The translations under genes and the position numbers were made by a program. Below the pieces are notes generated by a model. The model was not told the origin of the DNA, did no database searches, and saw nothing but the letters and a program-made list of their open reading frames with translations. Positions 54,021-63,047 of a stretch of DNA of 64,000 nucleotides are shown here, in pieces (position 1 is the stretch's first letter; every line of letters starts with the position of its first letter). Source of the stretch: Gammaproteobacteria bacterium (GTDB lineage Bacteria > Pseudomonadota > Gammaproteobacteria > Steroidobacterales > Steroidobacteraceae). The stretch covers positions 1 through 64,000 of the forward strand of contig JANYHD010000036.1 of assembly GCA_025359205.1 (NCBI GenBank), read 5' to 3'.

Positions 54021-54293
54021 ATGACTCTCGGTCTCCTGTCCCGCCAGCGCTGGCGCATCGCTACGACCCTGAGCGCGGTCATGATCGTGGTGTACTTCGG
54101 CTTCGTGCTGCTGGTCGCCTTCGACAAGCCGCTGGTGGGCACCATTATTGCCCCCGGTCTCAGCGTCGGCGTGCTGCTTGGGGCCCTGGTCATCGTGGCC
54201 GCATGGATCGTCACCTGGATCTACGTGCGCTGGGCCAACTCCCATCTCGACCGCCGCGTGAGCGAATTGCGCGCGGCAGGCCCGCCCGCATGA
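54021..54293 (+). CDS. DUF485 membrane protein
   Basis: 90 residues with two transmembrane segments (about 17-40 and 46-70) and the [20 protein letters not shown]-like start. DUF485 proteins are the standard partner encoded just before ActP. The biochemical role is unknown. Stop overlaps actP as ATGA. Confidence 0.9.
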   Translation: MTLGLLSRQRWRIATTLSAVMIVVYFGFVLLVAFDKPLVGTIIAPGLSVGVLLGALVIVAAWIVTWIYVRWANSHLDRRVSELRAAGPPA

Positions 54294-55843
54294 GCAGCAC
54301 AAGCATGCTCGGCACTACCATGCTCGGCACCCCGAATTCCACCTCCATCGGGTTCTTCCTGGCCTTCGTGTCGCTGACACTGGGCATCACCTGGTGGGCG
54401 GCGCGGCATACGCGCACGACCGAGGAATTCTTCGCGGCCGGCCGGCGCATCACCGGCCGGCAGAACGGCTTCGCACTCGCCGGTGACTACATGAGCGCCG
54501 CGAGTTTCCTCGGCATTGCTGGCCTCGTGGCCACGTCCGGTTTCGACGGCCTGATCTATTCCACCGGTTGGCTGGTCGGTTGGCCGGTGGTGCTGTTCCT
54601 GATCGCCGAGCCGCTACGCAATCTCGGCCGCTACACTTTCACCGACGTGGTGAGTTTCCGGCTGCGCCAGCGGCCGGTGCGGATTGCCGCGGCACTCGGC
54701 GCGCTGGCCGTGGTCTTGCTGTACCTGATCGCGCAGATGGTCGGCGCGGGCAATCTGATCCGGCTGATGTTTGGCTTGTCCTATGAGACCGCCATCGTCA
54801 TCGTCGGTGCCGTGATGCTGGTCTACGTGCTGTTTGGCGGCATGATTGCCACCACCTGGGTGCAGATCGTCAAGGCGGCATTGCTGCTGGGCGGCGCCGC
54901 ACTGCTGGCGCTGCTGGTGCTGGCGCGCTTTGGCTTCAATCCGCTGCGCCTGTTCGCGGCCGCCGCTGAACACTACGGCGCGGCGGTGCTGGCTCCCGGC
55001 AAGCTGATCAGTTCGCCCTGGGAAGCCGTGTCGCTGGGTCTGGCGCTGATGTTCGGCACGGCCGGGCTCCCGCACATCCTGATGCGCTTCTACACCGTGC
55101 CCGATGCGCGCGCGGCGCGTCAATCGGTGTTCTGGGCCACCGGCCTGATCGGCTGCTTCTATCTGCTGACTTTCGTGCTGGGCTTTGGCGCGATGGTGCT
55201 GGTCGGGCACGATGCCATCGTGGCGGTCGACAAGGGCGGCAACATGGCCGCGCCGCTCCTGGCGGAAGCGCTGGGCGGTACGCCGCTGCTGGGCTTCATC
55301 GCGGCCGTGGCCTTTGCCACCATACTTGCGGTGGTGGCCGGATTGACGCTTTCGGGCGCGGCGGCGCTCTCGCACGACCTGTGGGTCAGTGTGGTTCGCC
55401 ATGGCAATGCCCCGCACGAGGAGCAGCTCAAGGTCGCAAGGATTGCAAGCGTCATGCTGGGTGTACTGGCAGTGGCATTAGGCCTGCTGTTCAAGGGCCA
55501 GAACGTCGCCTTCATGGTGGGCCTGGCGTTCGCCCTGGCGGCGAGCGGTAATTTTCCGGCGCTGGTGCTGTCGATCTACTGGCAGGGCTTCACGACGGCC
55601 GGCGCCGTCGCCGCCATCGTGACCGGCACGCTGACCGCCGCGACATTGATCTGCCTGTCGCCTACCGTGCAAATCGATATCCTGCACCATGCGCACGCGT
55701 GGTTTCCGCTGAAGAATCCGGCCCTGGTGTCGATGCCGCTCGCCTTCCTGGCGGCGGTGGTCGTCTCGTTGGCCGCGCCGGAAGCGGCGGCGAGCGCCGG
55801 GTACGCTGCCAAGGAACGACGCATGATCCTCGGAGAACAATGA
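54290..55843 (+). CDS. actP: Cation/acetate symporter
   Basis: 517 residues, SSS family with about 13 helices. N-terminal [40 protein letters not shown] and [15 protein letters not shown] are ActP signatures. It imports acetate and similar short acids with Na+. It is coupled by ATGA both to DUF485 upstream and to the EAL-domain gene downstream. Confidence 0.93.
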   Translation: MSSTSMLGTTMLGTPNSTSIGFFLAFVSLTLGITWWAARHTRTTEEFFAAGRRITGRQNGFALAGDYMSAASFLGIAGLVATSGFDGLIYSTGWLVGWPVVLFLIAEPLRNLGRYTFTDVVSFRLRQRPVRIAAALGALAVVLLYLIAQMVGAGNLIRLMFGLSYETAIVIVGAVMLVYVLFGGMIATTWVQIVKAALLLGGAALLALLVLARFGFNPLRLFAAAAEHYGAAVLAPGKLISSPWEAVSLGLALMFGTAGLPHILMRFYTVPDARAARQSVFWATGLIGCFYLLTFVLGFGAMVLVGHDAIVAVDKGGNMAAPLLAEALGGTPLLGFIAAVAFATILAVVAGLTLSGAAALSHDLWVSVVRHGNAPHEEQLKVARIASVMLGVLAVALGLLFKGQNVAFMVGLAFALAASGNFPALVLSIYWQGFTTAGAVAAIVTGTLTAATLICLSPTVQIDILHHAHAWFPLKNPALVSMPLAFLAAVVVSLAAPEAAASAGYAAKERRMILGEQ

Positions 55844-57261
55844 GCACCGCGGCACCCCCGGCCGATATCGAAGGCGACCGTCCGGCCGAGCTGGACGCGC
55901 TCGCGCGAGCGATGCTCGCCGCGCTGAAGTCGGTGCGGGTGTGGAGCCTGTCGCTGCACGATGAGCATGCCGACGTGCTCTGGCTCAACGAAAGCGTGCT
56001 GGGCCCGGACGAACACGAGGCGGTGCGCGCGTCCCTGGAGGTGTTCGCGGGGCAGGGCGCGCCCACGCACCACGAACACGACCTCGGCGACGGGCGCGTC
56101 GCCGTGAGTTTTCGTGCGGCCCGCGGCGGATCCGTGCTCGGCCTGGCGATGGTCATCGTCGATCGCAAGGCAGCGATGACCGAGACGCTGATGCAACCCG
56201 CCTCGATCGAGGCGTTCGAGAAATGGCTGAGCGATGACCTGTCGGCGACGCAGATGCGCTTGCGGGCCCTGCCGGAACTGGTTACGCCGGAACCGCCGCA
56301 AACCGCCGAGGCCAGGGGGCGGCGCCCGGCGCGCGACCCTGAGCTCACGCTCGAGGAGGAACTGACGGCCACGCTGGAGCTGCTGGCCCCGCAGACCCTC
56401 GCCGCCGCGGCCGCCGCGCCGCCCGCGCCGGCGCCCGCGCCAGCCGCTGCACCGGTGGCCACGCCCACACCGAAACCGCCGGAGCCGCCGGCCACGTTGG
56501 ACCCGGCGCTCGATCGACACTACGCTGCATTGCGCGCGCAGCCGATTGTGCTGTACGTGCAGCAGCTCGAACCGATGGTCGAGGGCAATCGCATCAGGCG
56601 CTATGAAATCCTGCTGCGCACGGGTTCGGAACATGGGCGCTCGAAGGCCCCGACCGCGATGATCGAGGCGGCGGCGAAGCACGGCCTCGGCTCGGTCGTC
56701 GATCGGCGCGTGATCACGGACCTGGTGATCTGGCTGGCCCGCAATCCGGAGGTCTGGCGCACCGATCCGATCAATGTCTCGGTCAATCTTTCACCGACTG
56801 CGCTCGTCGATCCGCACTTCTTCAAGTTCCTCGACCTGTGCATGACCAAGGGCGATCTGCCGCGCGGCATGATCGCCTTCGAGCTCGATGCTACGTTGTG
56901 CGCACTGAGCCCCGAACGCACGGCCGAGGCGGCACAGCTGCTCTCGGCGCTCGGTTGCACGATTATCCTCGACGATTTCCTGCTGCATGAAGGGCACGTG
57001 GAGTTGCTGGGGCTGAAGGGCCTGCGCATGCTCAAGCTGCATCGCCAGCTGACCACCGAAATCGGCGCCGACACTCGCCGCCAGGCGGTGGTGGCCGGCA
57101 TCGCCCAGATGGCCTGCGTGCTCGGCATGCACACCTGCGCCAAGGCCATCGAGTCGCGCGAAGACGTGCGCTCGCTGGCGGCGCTGAAGGTCGATTTTTC
57201 GCAGGGCTTTGGCTTTTCGATGCCCGCACCCCTGGCGAGCCTGGCCAGGACGGCCGACTAG
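55840..57261 (+). CDS. EAL-domain protein, probably catalytically inactive
   Basis: 473 residues. An N-terminal GAF-like or unknown domain (1-145), an acidic then Ala/Pro-rich linker (about 190-225), and a C-terminal EAL domain (about 235-470). Of the EAL catalytic residues, the EIL Glu, NLS Asn, FEL Glu, DD pair, LK Lys and QGF Gln are present. However DDFGTG is DDFLLH, the Glu of AEGVE is Lys (CAKAIES), the second Glu of EITE is Ala and the KID Asp is His. Phosphodiesterase activity is therefore unlikely; a c-di-GMP-binding or protein-binding role is more plausible. It is translationally coupled to actP. Confidence 0.85.
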   Translation: MSTAAPPADIEGDRPAELDALARAMLAALKSVRVWSLSLHDEHADVLWLNESVLGPDEHEAVRASLEVFAGQGAPTHHEHDLGDGRVAVSFRAARGGSVLGLAMVIVDRKAAMTETLMQPASIEAFEKWLSDDLSATQMRLRALPELVTPEPPQTAEARGRRPARDPELTLEEELTATLELLAPQTLAAAAAAPPAPAPAPAAAPVATPTPKPPEPPATLDPALDRHYAALRAQPIVLYVQQLEPMVEGNRIRRYEILLRTGSEHGRSKAPTAMIEAAAKHGLGSVVDRRVITDLVIWLARNPEVWRTDPINVSVNLSPTALVDPHFFKFLDLCMTKGDLPRGMIAFELDATLCALSPERTAEAAQLLSALGCTIILDDFLLHEGHVELLGLKGLRMLKLHRQLTTEIGADTRRQAVVAGIAQMACVLGMHTCAKAIESREDVRSLAALKVDFSQGFGFSMPAPLASLARTAD

Positions 57262-58504
57262 CAGCCAACATCGCACGGGGCAAGCACTGCCTAAACACCC
57301 GGAACTGGGCCTGTTACTGCTGCTCACGGTGGCGGCGCTCGTGGCCGTGGGCGCGCGGCTCACGCGCCTTCCCTACGCCATTGGGCTGGTGCTGGCCGGG
57401 CTGCTGCTCGGCAATGCTTTCGCGTATTCCGGCCCGCACCTCTCCAAGCAGCTGCTGTTCCTGGTGGTGCTGCCCGGGCTCCTGTTCGAAGCCGCCTACC
57501 AGATGCACTTCGCGGAATTCTGGCGCGCTCGCCTGTCGATCCTGACGCTTGCGGTGCCTGGCCTGGTGGTGGCGACCTTTCTGACGGCGTACCTGGTCTG
57601 GTGGGGCGTCAACGGCTTCGCGCCCGGATCTCTTTCATTCATTGAGGCGCTCGTATTTGGCGCGTTGATCTCGGCGACGGACCCCATCAGCGTGCTGGCC
57701 ATATTCCGCACGCTCGGCGTGGATAGTCGACTCGCGGTGATCGTCGAAGCCGAGTCGCTCTTCAACGATGGCACCGCCATCGTGATCTTCGGCATTGTGC
57801 TCGCCATGGCAAACGGCAGTCCGCTCAGCGCCGGCGGCGCGGCGGTGGAGTTCCTGCGCGTCGCCGGCCTGGCCACAGTCGTGGGCGGGGTCGTGGGTGT
57901 CGCCGTCAGCGTGCTGACCCGCACGCAGGACGATGCGATGACCGGCATCACTCTGACCATGCTCAGCGCCTACGGCGCGTTCATCGCGGCAGAGCTGCTC
58001 GGCCTGTCGGGCGTGATCGCCTGCGTCGTGGCGGGCATGATCACCGGCAACTGGGGCTCGCAGGGCCGGTCGGGCGCAGCCACCCGCCGCGCCGTGGACG
58101 CCTTCTGGAGCTACGCCGCGTTCCTGCTGAACAGCTTCGTCTTCCTGCTCATGGGGGTCGAAATCAACCTCTTGCGGCTGCTGCATTACCTGCCGCAGAT
58201 CCTGGTTGGTTGGATCGCCATCAACCTGGCCAGGGCCACGTTCGTTTACGCCAAGTACGCCCTCATGTGTGCCGCGGGGAGCAAGGCGTGGCCGCTTTCA
58301 TGGGCGACCGTGCTCACCTGGGGCGGGTTGCGCGGCGGCCTGTCGATGGTGCTGGCGCTGTCGTTGCCCGCCGACTTCAACCACCGCGAACTGATCCTGC
58401 ACATGACCTTTGGCGTCGTGCTGTTGACCCTGTTGGTGCAGGGCCTGAGCATCAAGCCGCTGCTGCGCCGCGTGGGTCTGGCCAAGGCGCGCGCCGCCGA
58501 TTAG
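57209..58504 (+). CDS. Monovalent cation/proton antiporter (CPA1, NhaP-like)
   Basis: 431 residues as read from ATG 57209. About 12 helices; DPISVLAIFRTLGVDSRLAVI and EAESLFNDGTAIVIF are the CPA1 ion-binding segments, and TWGGLRGGLSMVLAL is typical of the family. Exchanges Na+ or K+ for H+. The start is unclear: the ATG lies 53 bp inside the EAL gene, and no ATG, GTG or TTG occurs between it and the first helix. A CTG at 57287 is the only closer candidate. Confidence 0.88.
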   Translation: MAFRCPHPWRAWPGRPTSSQHRTGQALPKHPELGLLLLLTVAALVAVGARLTRLPYAIGLVLAGLLLGNAFAYSGPHLSKQLLFLVVLPGLLFEAAYQMHFAEFWRARLSILTLAVPGLVVATFLTAYLVWWGVNGFAPGSLSFIEALVFGALISATDPISVLAIFRTLGVDSRLAVIVEAESLFNDGTAIVIFGIVLAMANGSPLSAGGAAVEFLRVAGLATVVGGVVGVAVSVLTRTQDDAMTGITLTMLSAYGAFIAAELLGLSGVIACVVAGMITGNWGSQGRSGAATRRAVDAFWSYAAFLLNSFVFLLMGVEINLLRLLHYLPQILVGWIAINLARATFVYAKYALMCAAGSKAWPLSWATVLTWGGLRGGLSMVLALSLPADFNHRELILHMTFGVVLLTLLVQGLSIKPLLRRVGLAKARAAD

Positions 58505-58514
58505 GCTAAAGCGC

Positions 58515-59162
58515 ATGGGGAAGCTGCGCGTCCAGAGTTTCAGCATCTCGCTCGATGGTTACGGCGCTGGCCCGGACCAGGGGCCAGAGCGGCCGTTGGG
58601 TGAGCGCGGCATGGCCTTGCATGACTGGGCATTTACCACGCGCACCTTCCGGCAGATGTTCGGAGACCAGGGCGGCGCCACGGGCATCGACGATGACTAC
58701 GCCGCACGCGGCTTCCGCAACATCGGCGCCTGGATCCTGGGGCGCAACATGTTCGGGCCGGTGCGCGGCCCCTGGCCCGACGAGAGCTGGAAGGGCTGGT
58801 GGGGCGACAATCCCCCGTACCACGTGCCTGTGTTCGTGCTGACCCATCATCCGCGCGCGTCGATCGTCATGAGCGGCGGTACGACCTTCCATTTCGTCAC
58901 AGACGGCATGCACGCCGCGCTGGAGCGTGCGCGCGAGGCGGCCGGGCCGCTCGACGTCAGGCTCGGCGGCGGCGTCGCCACGGTTCGCGAGTATCTGTCG
59001 GCCGGCCTGGTCGACGATATGCACCTGGCGATATCCCCGGTGCTGCTCGGCTCGGGCGAGCACCTGCTGGCAGGTCTCGACCTGCCGCGGCTGGGTTACC
59101 AGCGCACCGAACACGTCCCGACCCCCAATGCCACGCATGTCGTGGTGACGCGCAAGCGCTAG
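58515..59162 (+). CDS. RibD C-terminal/dihydrofolate reductase-like protein
   Basis: 215 residues: FSISLDGYGAGPDQ, WILGRNMFGPVRG, VFVLTHHPR and DVRLGGGVATVREYLSAGLVDDMHLAISPVLLGSGEHLL are the hallmarks of the RibD_C/DHFR-like fold. Probably an NADPH-dependent reductase; the substrate is unknown. It follows the antiporter by 10 bp. Confidence 0.9.
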   Translation: MGKLRVQSFSISLDGYGAGPDQGPERPLGERGMALHDWAFTTRTFRQMFGDQGGATGIDDDYAARGFRNIGAWILGRNMFGPVRGPWPDESWKGWWGDNPPYHVPVFVLTHHPRASIVMSGGTTFHFVTDGMHAALERAREAAGPLDVRLGGGVATVREYLSAGLVDDMHLAISPVLLGSGEHLLAGLDLPRLGYQRTEHVPTPNATHVVVTRKR

Positions 59163-59167
59163 CGCCA

Positions 59168-59245
59168 GGGGGCAATGCCCCGCGGATCCGTGATGCGTGT
59201 TCATACCTATGGGCGACGGGGACGTTACCGGTTCCAATGAACCGG
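59168..59245. other. Two short hairpins before cfa
   Basis: GGGGCAATGCCCC at 59169-59181 lies just after the reductase stop. CCGGTTC-CAAT-GAACCGG at 59228-59245 ends 22 bp before the cfa start. Neither has a T-run. The second would form in the cfa leader and might affect translation. Confidence 0.4.
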
Positions 59246-59267
59246 GCGGAATGGATGAGGAGGCTGC

Positions 59268-60509
59268 ATGCATCTCCTGGTGGATACGCCAGCGCCATGC
59301 TGGCGGCATACAGGCGTCGCGCAACGGTTGGTTGAAAAGTTGCTGCATGCGCTGGGCGATCCGCCGGTGCGGCTGCAGTTGTGGAATGGACAATCGGTGA
59401 CGACATCAAGGGCGCCGTCACTGCTGACCTTGCGCATCGCGAACCGCTCGACCTTGTGGCGATTGATCGCCGACCCGGACATGCAGTTCGGCGAGGCATA
59501 CACGGATGGGCGCATTGAGGTGGTGGCGGGCGACCTCGCGCAGGGCCTCGCCGCAACCTTCCGCCACGCGGCAACGAACGCCGCGGCGCCAGGCCTGCAG
59601 GCGCGCTGGGCGCGCGCACGCGCGCTCATGCGGCGCAATACGCTGCGCGGCTCGCGCCGCAACATCCACGCGCACTATGACCTGGGCAATGAGTTCTATC
59701 GCCTGTGGCTCGATCCCACCATGTCTTATACCTGCGCGTACTTTGAATCCGAATCAATGACGTTGATGGAAGCGCAGGTGGCCAAGATGGATCACGTCTG
59801 CCGCAAGCTCCGGCTGCGTGCGGGCGAGGAGGTGATCGAGGCAGGCTGCGGCTGGGGCGGCCTGGCACTGCACATGGCGGCAAAGTACGGCGCCAGGGTG
59901 CGTGCCTTCAACATCTCGGCCGAGCAGATCGCGTATGCGCGAGCGGCTGCACGAGCAGCGGGTCTCACTGCAATGGTCGAGTTCATCCAAGATGATTACC
60001 GCAATATCAGCGGCAGCGCCGACGCGTTCGCATCGATCGGCATGCTCGAGCATGTCGGCATCGGCAACTATACGCGCCTCGGTCGGATCATCCGCCGCTC
60101 GCTCCGAGCGGGTGGACGCGCCCTGGTGCACACGGTCGCCCGGGACGCGCCTGAACCGCTCAATCGTTGGATGGAGCGCTATATTTTTCCGGGCGCCTGT
60201 CCGCCCTCGCTGGCGCAAATGATGAAGGTGTTCGAGCCGGCGGGCCTGTCGGTGCTCGACGCGGAGAACCTGCGGCTCCACTATGCCCGCACCGCGGGCT
60301 GCTGGCTGGCGGCCTTCGAGAATTCCCGCGACCAGGTGGCCCGGATGTTCGATGAGCGCTTTGTGCGCATGTGGCGCATGTACCTGGCGGGCACGCAGGC
60401 TGCGTTCCTGTCGGGCGACCTGCAGTTGTTCCAGGTGCTGGTGGCCCCGGGCCGCAGCAACGAGGTTCCGCTCACGCGCGGGCATATCTATAGCGCCGGG
60501 CCGGACTGA
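59268..60509 (+). CDS. cfa: Cyclopropane-fatty-acyl-phospholipid synthase
   Basis: 413 residues. SAM-dependent methyltransferase of the CFAS family: HYDLGNEFYRLWLDPTMSYTCAYF, EAGCGWGGLALHMAAKYGARV, GMLEHVG and MERYIFPGACPP. It adds a methylene bridge to unsaturated membrane acyl chains. Strong GAGGAGG ribosome site. An FAD oxidoreductase gene starts 2 bp after its stop. Confidence 0.93.
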   Translation: MHLLVDTPAPCWRHTGVAQRLVEKLLHALGDPPVRLQLWNGQSVTTSRAPSLLTLRIANRSTLWRLIADPDMQFGEAYTDGRIEVVAGDLAQGLAATFRHAATNAAAPGLQARWARARALMRRNTLRGSRRNIHAHYDLGNEFYRLWLDPTMSYTCAYFESESMTLMEAQVAKMDHVCRKLRLRAGEEVIEAGCGWGGLALHMAAKYGARVRAFNISAEQIAYARAAARAAGLTAMVEFIQDDYRNISGSADAFASIGMLEHVGIGNYTRLGRIIRRSLRAGGRALVHTVARDAPEPLNRWMERYIFPGACPPSLAQMMKVFEPAGLSVLDAENLRLHYARTAGCWLAAFENSRDQVARMFDERFVRMWRMYLAGTQAAFLSGDLQLFQVLVAPGRSNEVPLTRGHIYSAGPD

Positions 60510-60511
60510 AC

Positions 60512-61660
60512 ATGGAGCGCTGCGATGTAGTGGTGGTCGGCGGCGGGCCCGCAGGTTCGAGTTGCGCCCTCGAGCTCCGCCGCCACGGCCTGGAGGTCAC
60601 GGTTCTGGACCAGAGCCACTTTCCGCGCGACAAGGTCTGCGCAGGCTGGGTTACACCGCAGATCATCGCCTCGCTCCAGCTCGACCTGTCTGACTACGCA
60701 CGCAGCCGCGTCTTGCAGCCGCTGCACGGATTCAACAGTGGGCTCGTCGGCGGTCGCCCAGTCGCGGTGCGCTACGGCCAGGTGATCAGCTACGGCATCC
60801 GCCGCTGCGAGTTCGACGATTACCTCCTGCGCCGCAGCGGCGCGCGCCTGCGACTCGGCGCAGCCCTGGAGTCCGCCGTATTTGCTGGCGGCGAGTGGCT
60901 CATCAACGATGTGATCCGCGCCCGTCATCTGGTGGGGGCCGGCGGTCACTTCTGTCCGGTCGCGCAGCTGCTGGGTGCCGAGCTCGGCCGGGACGAACAC
61001 GCGATCGCGGCGCAGGAAATCGAGATTGAAATGAACGACGAGCAACTGCGCAGTTGCCGCGTGGAAGCCTTGCAGGCGGAGTTGTACTTCTGCGCTGACC
61101 TGGAAGGCTACGGCTGGTGCGTGCGCAAGGGCAACTTTCTCAACGTCGGCCTCGGGCGCACGGACAGCCACCGGTTGGGCGCGGCGGTGCATTCATTCTG
61201 GGACTGGCTGCGCGCGGGTGGCCGCATACCCGCGGGCCTCGCGCCCAGGTTCAAGGGTCATGCCTACCTGCAGTACGGTGTTTCGCGCCGTCCCTTGCGG
61301 GGCAAGCAGGCCTTGCTGATCGGCGATGCCGCCGGACTGGCCTACGATCTCAGCGGGGAGGGGATACGGCCGGCGGTTGAATCCGGCTTGCTGGCAGCCC
61401 AGGCCATCGCGCGCGCTGCCGGCGGTGAGGGCGCGGCGGCACTGGCGGAATACGAAGCGTGCATCATGCGGCGCTTCGGTCGCAGGCCGGTATCGCAGCG
61501 CGGGCCCTCAGCTCCCGGCCGCTGGCGCTGCCGGGCCGCGCGCTTACTGGTCAGCAACGGGCCCTTTGCCCGGCACGTGATCCTGGACCGGAACTTCCTG
61601 CACCGGCACGCCGCTCCGCTGCTGCCGGCGGCCATCACCCGAACTGGCGGCCGCAGTTGA
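60512..61660 (+). CDS. FAD-dependent oxidoreductase (geranylgeranyl-reductase-like)
   Basis: 382 residues. N-terminal FAD motif VVVVGGGPAGSSCALELRRHG, a GYGWCVRKGNFLNVGLGR sheet, and GDAAGLAYDLSGEGIRPAVESG, typical of the GGR/flavin-monooxygenase group. It may act on lipids; its 2-bp distance from cfa supports that. The 3' end overlaps the convergent SpoIIAA-like gene by 117 bp. Confidence 0.88.
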   Translation: MERCDVVVVGGGPAGSSCALELRRHGLEVTVLDQSHFPRDKVCAGWVTPQIIASLQLDLSDYARSRVLQPLHGFNSGLVGGRPVAVRYGQVISYGIRRCEFDDYLLRRSGARLRLGAALESAVFAGGEWLINDVIRARHLVGAGGHFCPVAQLLGAELGRDEHAIAAQEIEIEMNDEQLRSCRVEALQAELYFCADLEGYGWCVRKGNFLNVGLGRTDSHRLGAAVHSFWDWLRAGGRIPAGLAPRFKGHAYLQYGVSRRPLRGKQALLIGDAAGLAYDLSGEGIRPAVESGLLAAQAIARAAGGEGAAALAEYEACIMRRFGRRPVSQRGPSAPGRWRCRAARLLVSNGPFARHVILDRNFLHRHAAPLLPAAITRTGGRS

Positions 61661-62236
61661 GCCGTGCGCGGAGTCCACGCCCAGGTCACTCGCCTGGGAA
61701 TGCAGAAATGCGACCAGGTCCCGGAACTCCGCCTGCACGAGGGCGCGGGGGGCGAATTTGCGCTCCTCGGCGAACTGGCGCAGCTGGCGCTTCATTGAAT
61801 CCAGGTCAACGGGTTGGGTCGACGGTTGTGACAAGGCATCTGAACCGGGTGGCGATTCGGAGTTGGGCTGCTCCTGGACGCGCAGCCAGCCGATGGCGGC
61901 TTCCCCATCGGTAAAGGTCGCCGCCGAGAGTCCACGCAGGGTCAGCACCCGTTCCCAGAACTGGAAGTCGGTGGAGCGGTGCCTGCAGAGCATCGCCGTG
62001 CGCGCAATCCTGGGCAGGCCGTGCTGGCTGAGCAGTTCCGCCTGGCGATTGAGCGCCAGCACGTCGTGCGTCAGTTTGGAGCGGCGGAAGTCGAACAGGA
62101 TCCGCCAGTTCTCGGTCTCGGCGGCCAGCGCCAGCGCACGCCGGGTCAGATCCCGGCTGGCCTCTTCGGCCAGGCTCCCGTTGGGAGCCGCCCACACAAT
62201 GCCACCGTCAAGCCACACATCGCGCTCAGCGGTCAT
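61544..62236 (-). CDS. SpoIIAA/STAS-like domain protein with low-complexity tail
   Basis: 230 residues. The first 120 (VWLDGGIVWAAPNGSLAEEA, ENWRILFDFRRSK, SQHGLPRIARTAMLCRHRSTDFQFWERVLTLRG-like, GEAAIGWL) resemble SpoIIAA-like STAS proteins. A Ser/Pro/Gln-rich linker follows, then a short helical segment (DLDSMKRQLRQFAEERKFA) and an unstructured tail. The last 117 bp overlap the convergent gene. The ATG at 62236 is 121 bp from the divergent response regulator. Confidence 0.72.
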   Translation of the reverse strand: MTAERDVWLDGGIVWAAPNGSLAEEASRDLTRRALALAAETENWRILFDFRRSKLTHDVLALNRQAELLSQHGLPRIARTAMLCRHRSTDFQFWERVLTLRGLSAATFTDGEAAIGWLRVQEQPNSESPPGSDALSQPSTQPVDLDSMKRQLRQFAEERKFAPRALVQAEFRDLVAFLHSQASDLGVDSAHGSTAAASSGDGRRQQRSGVPVQEVPVQDHVPGKGPVADQ

Positions 62237-62278
62237 GGTTTGGTGCGCTAACTTCTTGAATGAGTTGGAATGCAGGCG

Positions 62279-62304
62279 TTGACACCTGCTAAGTTTCGTT
62301 AGCA
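62279..62304. promoter_or_regulatory. -35-like hexamer and palindrome between divergent genes
   Basis: TTGACA (62279-62284) on the plus strand, then a perfect inverted repeat TGCTAA-N6-TTAGCA (62287-62304). A clear -10 was not found. A regulator-binding site shared by the SpoIIAA-like and response regulator genes is plausible. Confidence 0.4.
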
Positions 62305-62357
62305 GCGCAAGTGGTTTATGCCGGGAACGTTGGTCTAGTCGTGTAGGGAGTTCTTGC

Positions 62358-63038
62358 ATGCGGTCGGCGGGCGCAGTCGGTGTAATATCCGGAAAGATGT
62401 CGACTACCGTATTCGTAGCTGACGACCATGCCATCGTCCGGGACGGACTGGTGTCACTGCTACGCGCCAATGCGGGCTTCGAAGTGGTGGGTACGGCGGA
62501 AAATGGCCGTGAGGCCGTGGCAGAAGTGCTGCGGCTTGCGCCACGCGTGGTCGTCATGGATATCTCCATGCCTGATCTGAACGGCATCGATGCGGCGCGC
62601 CAGATCCGCGCCAGACTCCCCGACGTGGCGATCGTGATGCTGACCATGCACTCGGGCGCGCAATACGTTTTCGATGCGCTCGAGGCCGGCGTGCGCGGGT
62701 ACCTGCTCAAGGAATCCGCCAGTGTCGAGATTGTCGATGCCGTCCGCGCCATGGAGCAGGGGCGCCGCTACCTGAGCCGCAAAGTCGCGGAAATCGTGGC
62801 CGATGGGATCGGTGAGCGCGGCGGCACTGCCATGCTCGATAGCCTCAGCAAGCGCGAGCGGGAAGTGTTGCAGCTGGTCGTGGACGGCTATTCGAGCACG
62901 AAGATCGGCGCCCTGCTGCACCTGTCGCCGAAGACCATCGACAGTTACCGCAGCCGGCTGATGCACAAGCTGCGGGTCAACCAGCTGGCGGGGCTGATCA
63001 AGTTCGCCGTGCAGCACGGCCTGACGGCACCACACTAG
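62358..63038 (+). CDS. NarL/FixJ-type response regulator
   Basis: 226 residues. Receiver: VFVADDHAIVRDGL, phospho-Asp in VVVMDISMPDLNG, Lys in GYLLKESA. LuxR-type helix-turn-helix: SKREREVLQLVVDG and SPKTIDSYRSRLMHKL. The ATG at 62358 follows GGGAG with good spacing. ATG 62397 has only GGAAAG directly adjacent. A GAF-PAS sensor gene starts 9 bp after its stop and is the likely partner. Confidence 0.92.
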   Translation: MRSAGAVGVISGKMSTTVFVADDHAIVRDGLVSLLRANAGFEVVGTAENGREAVAEVLRLAPRVVVMDISMPDLNGIDAARQIRARLPDVAIVMLTMHSGAQYVFDALEAGVRGYLLKESASVEIVDAVRAMEQGRRYLSRKVAEIVADGIGERGGTAMLDSLSKREREVLQLVVDGYSSTKIGALLHLSPKTIDSYRSRLMHKLRVNQLAGLIKFAVQHGLTAPH

Positions 63039-63047
63039 AGCCCGCCA

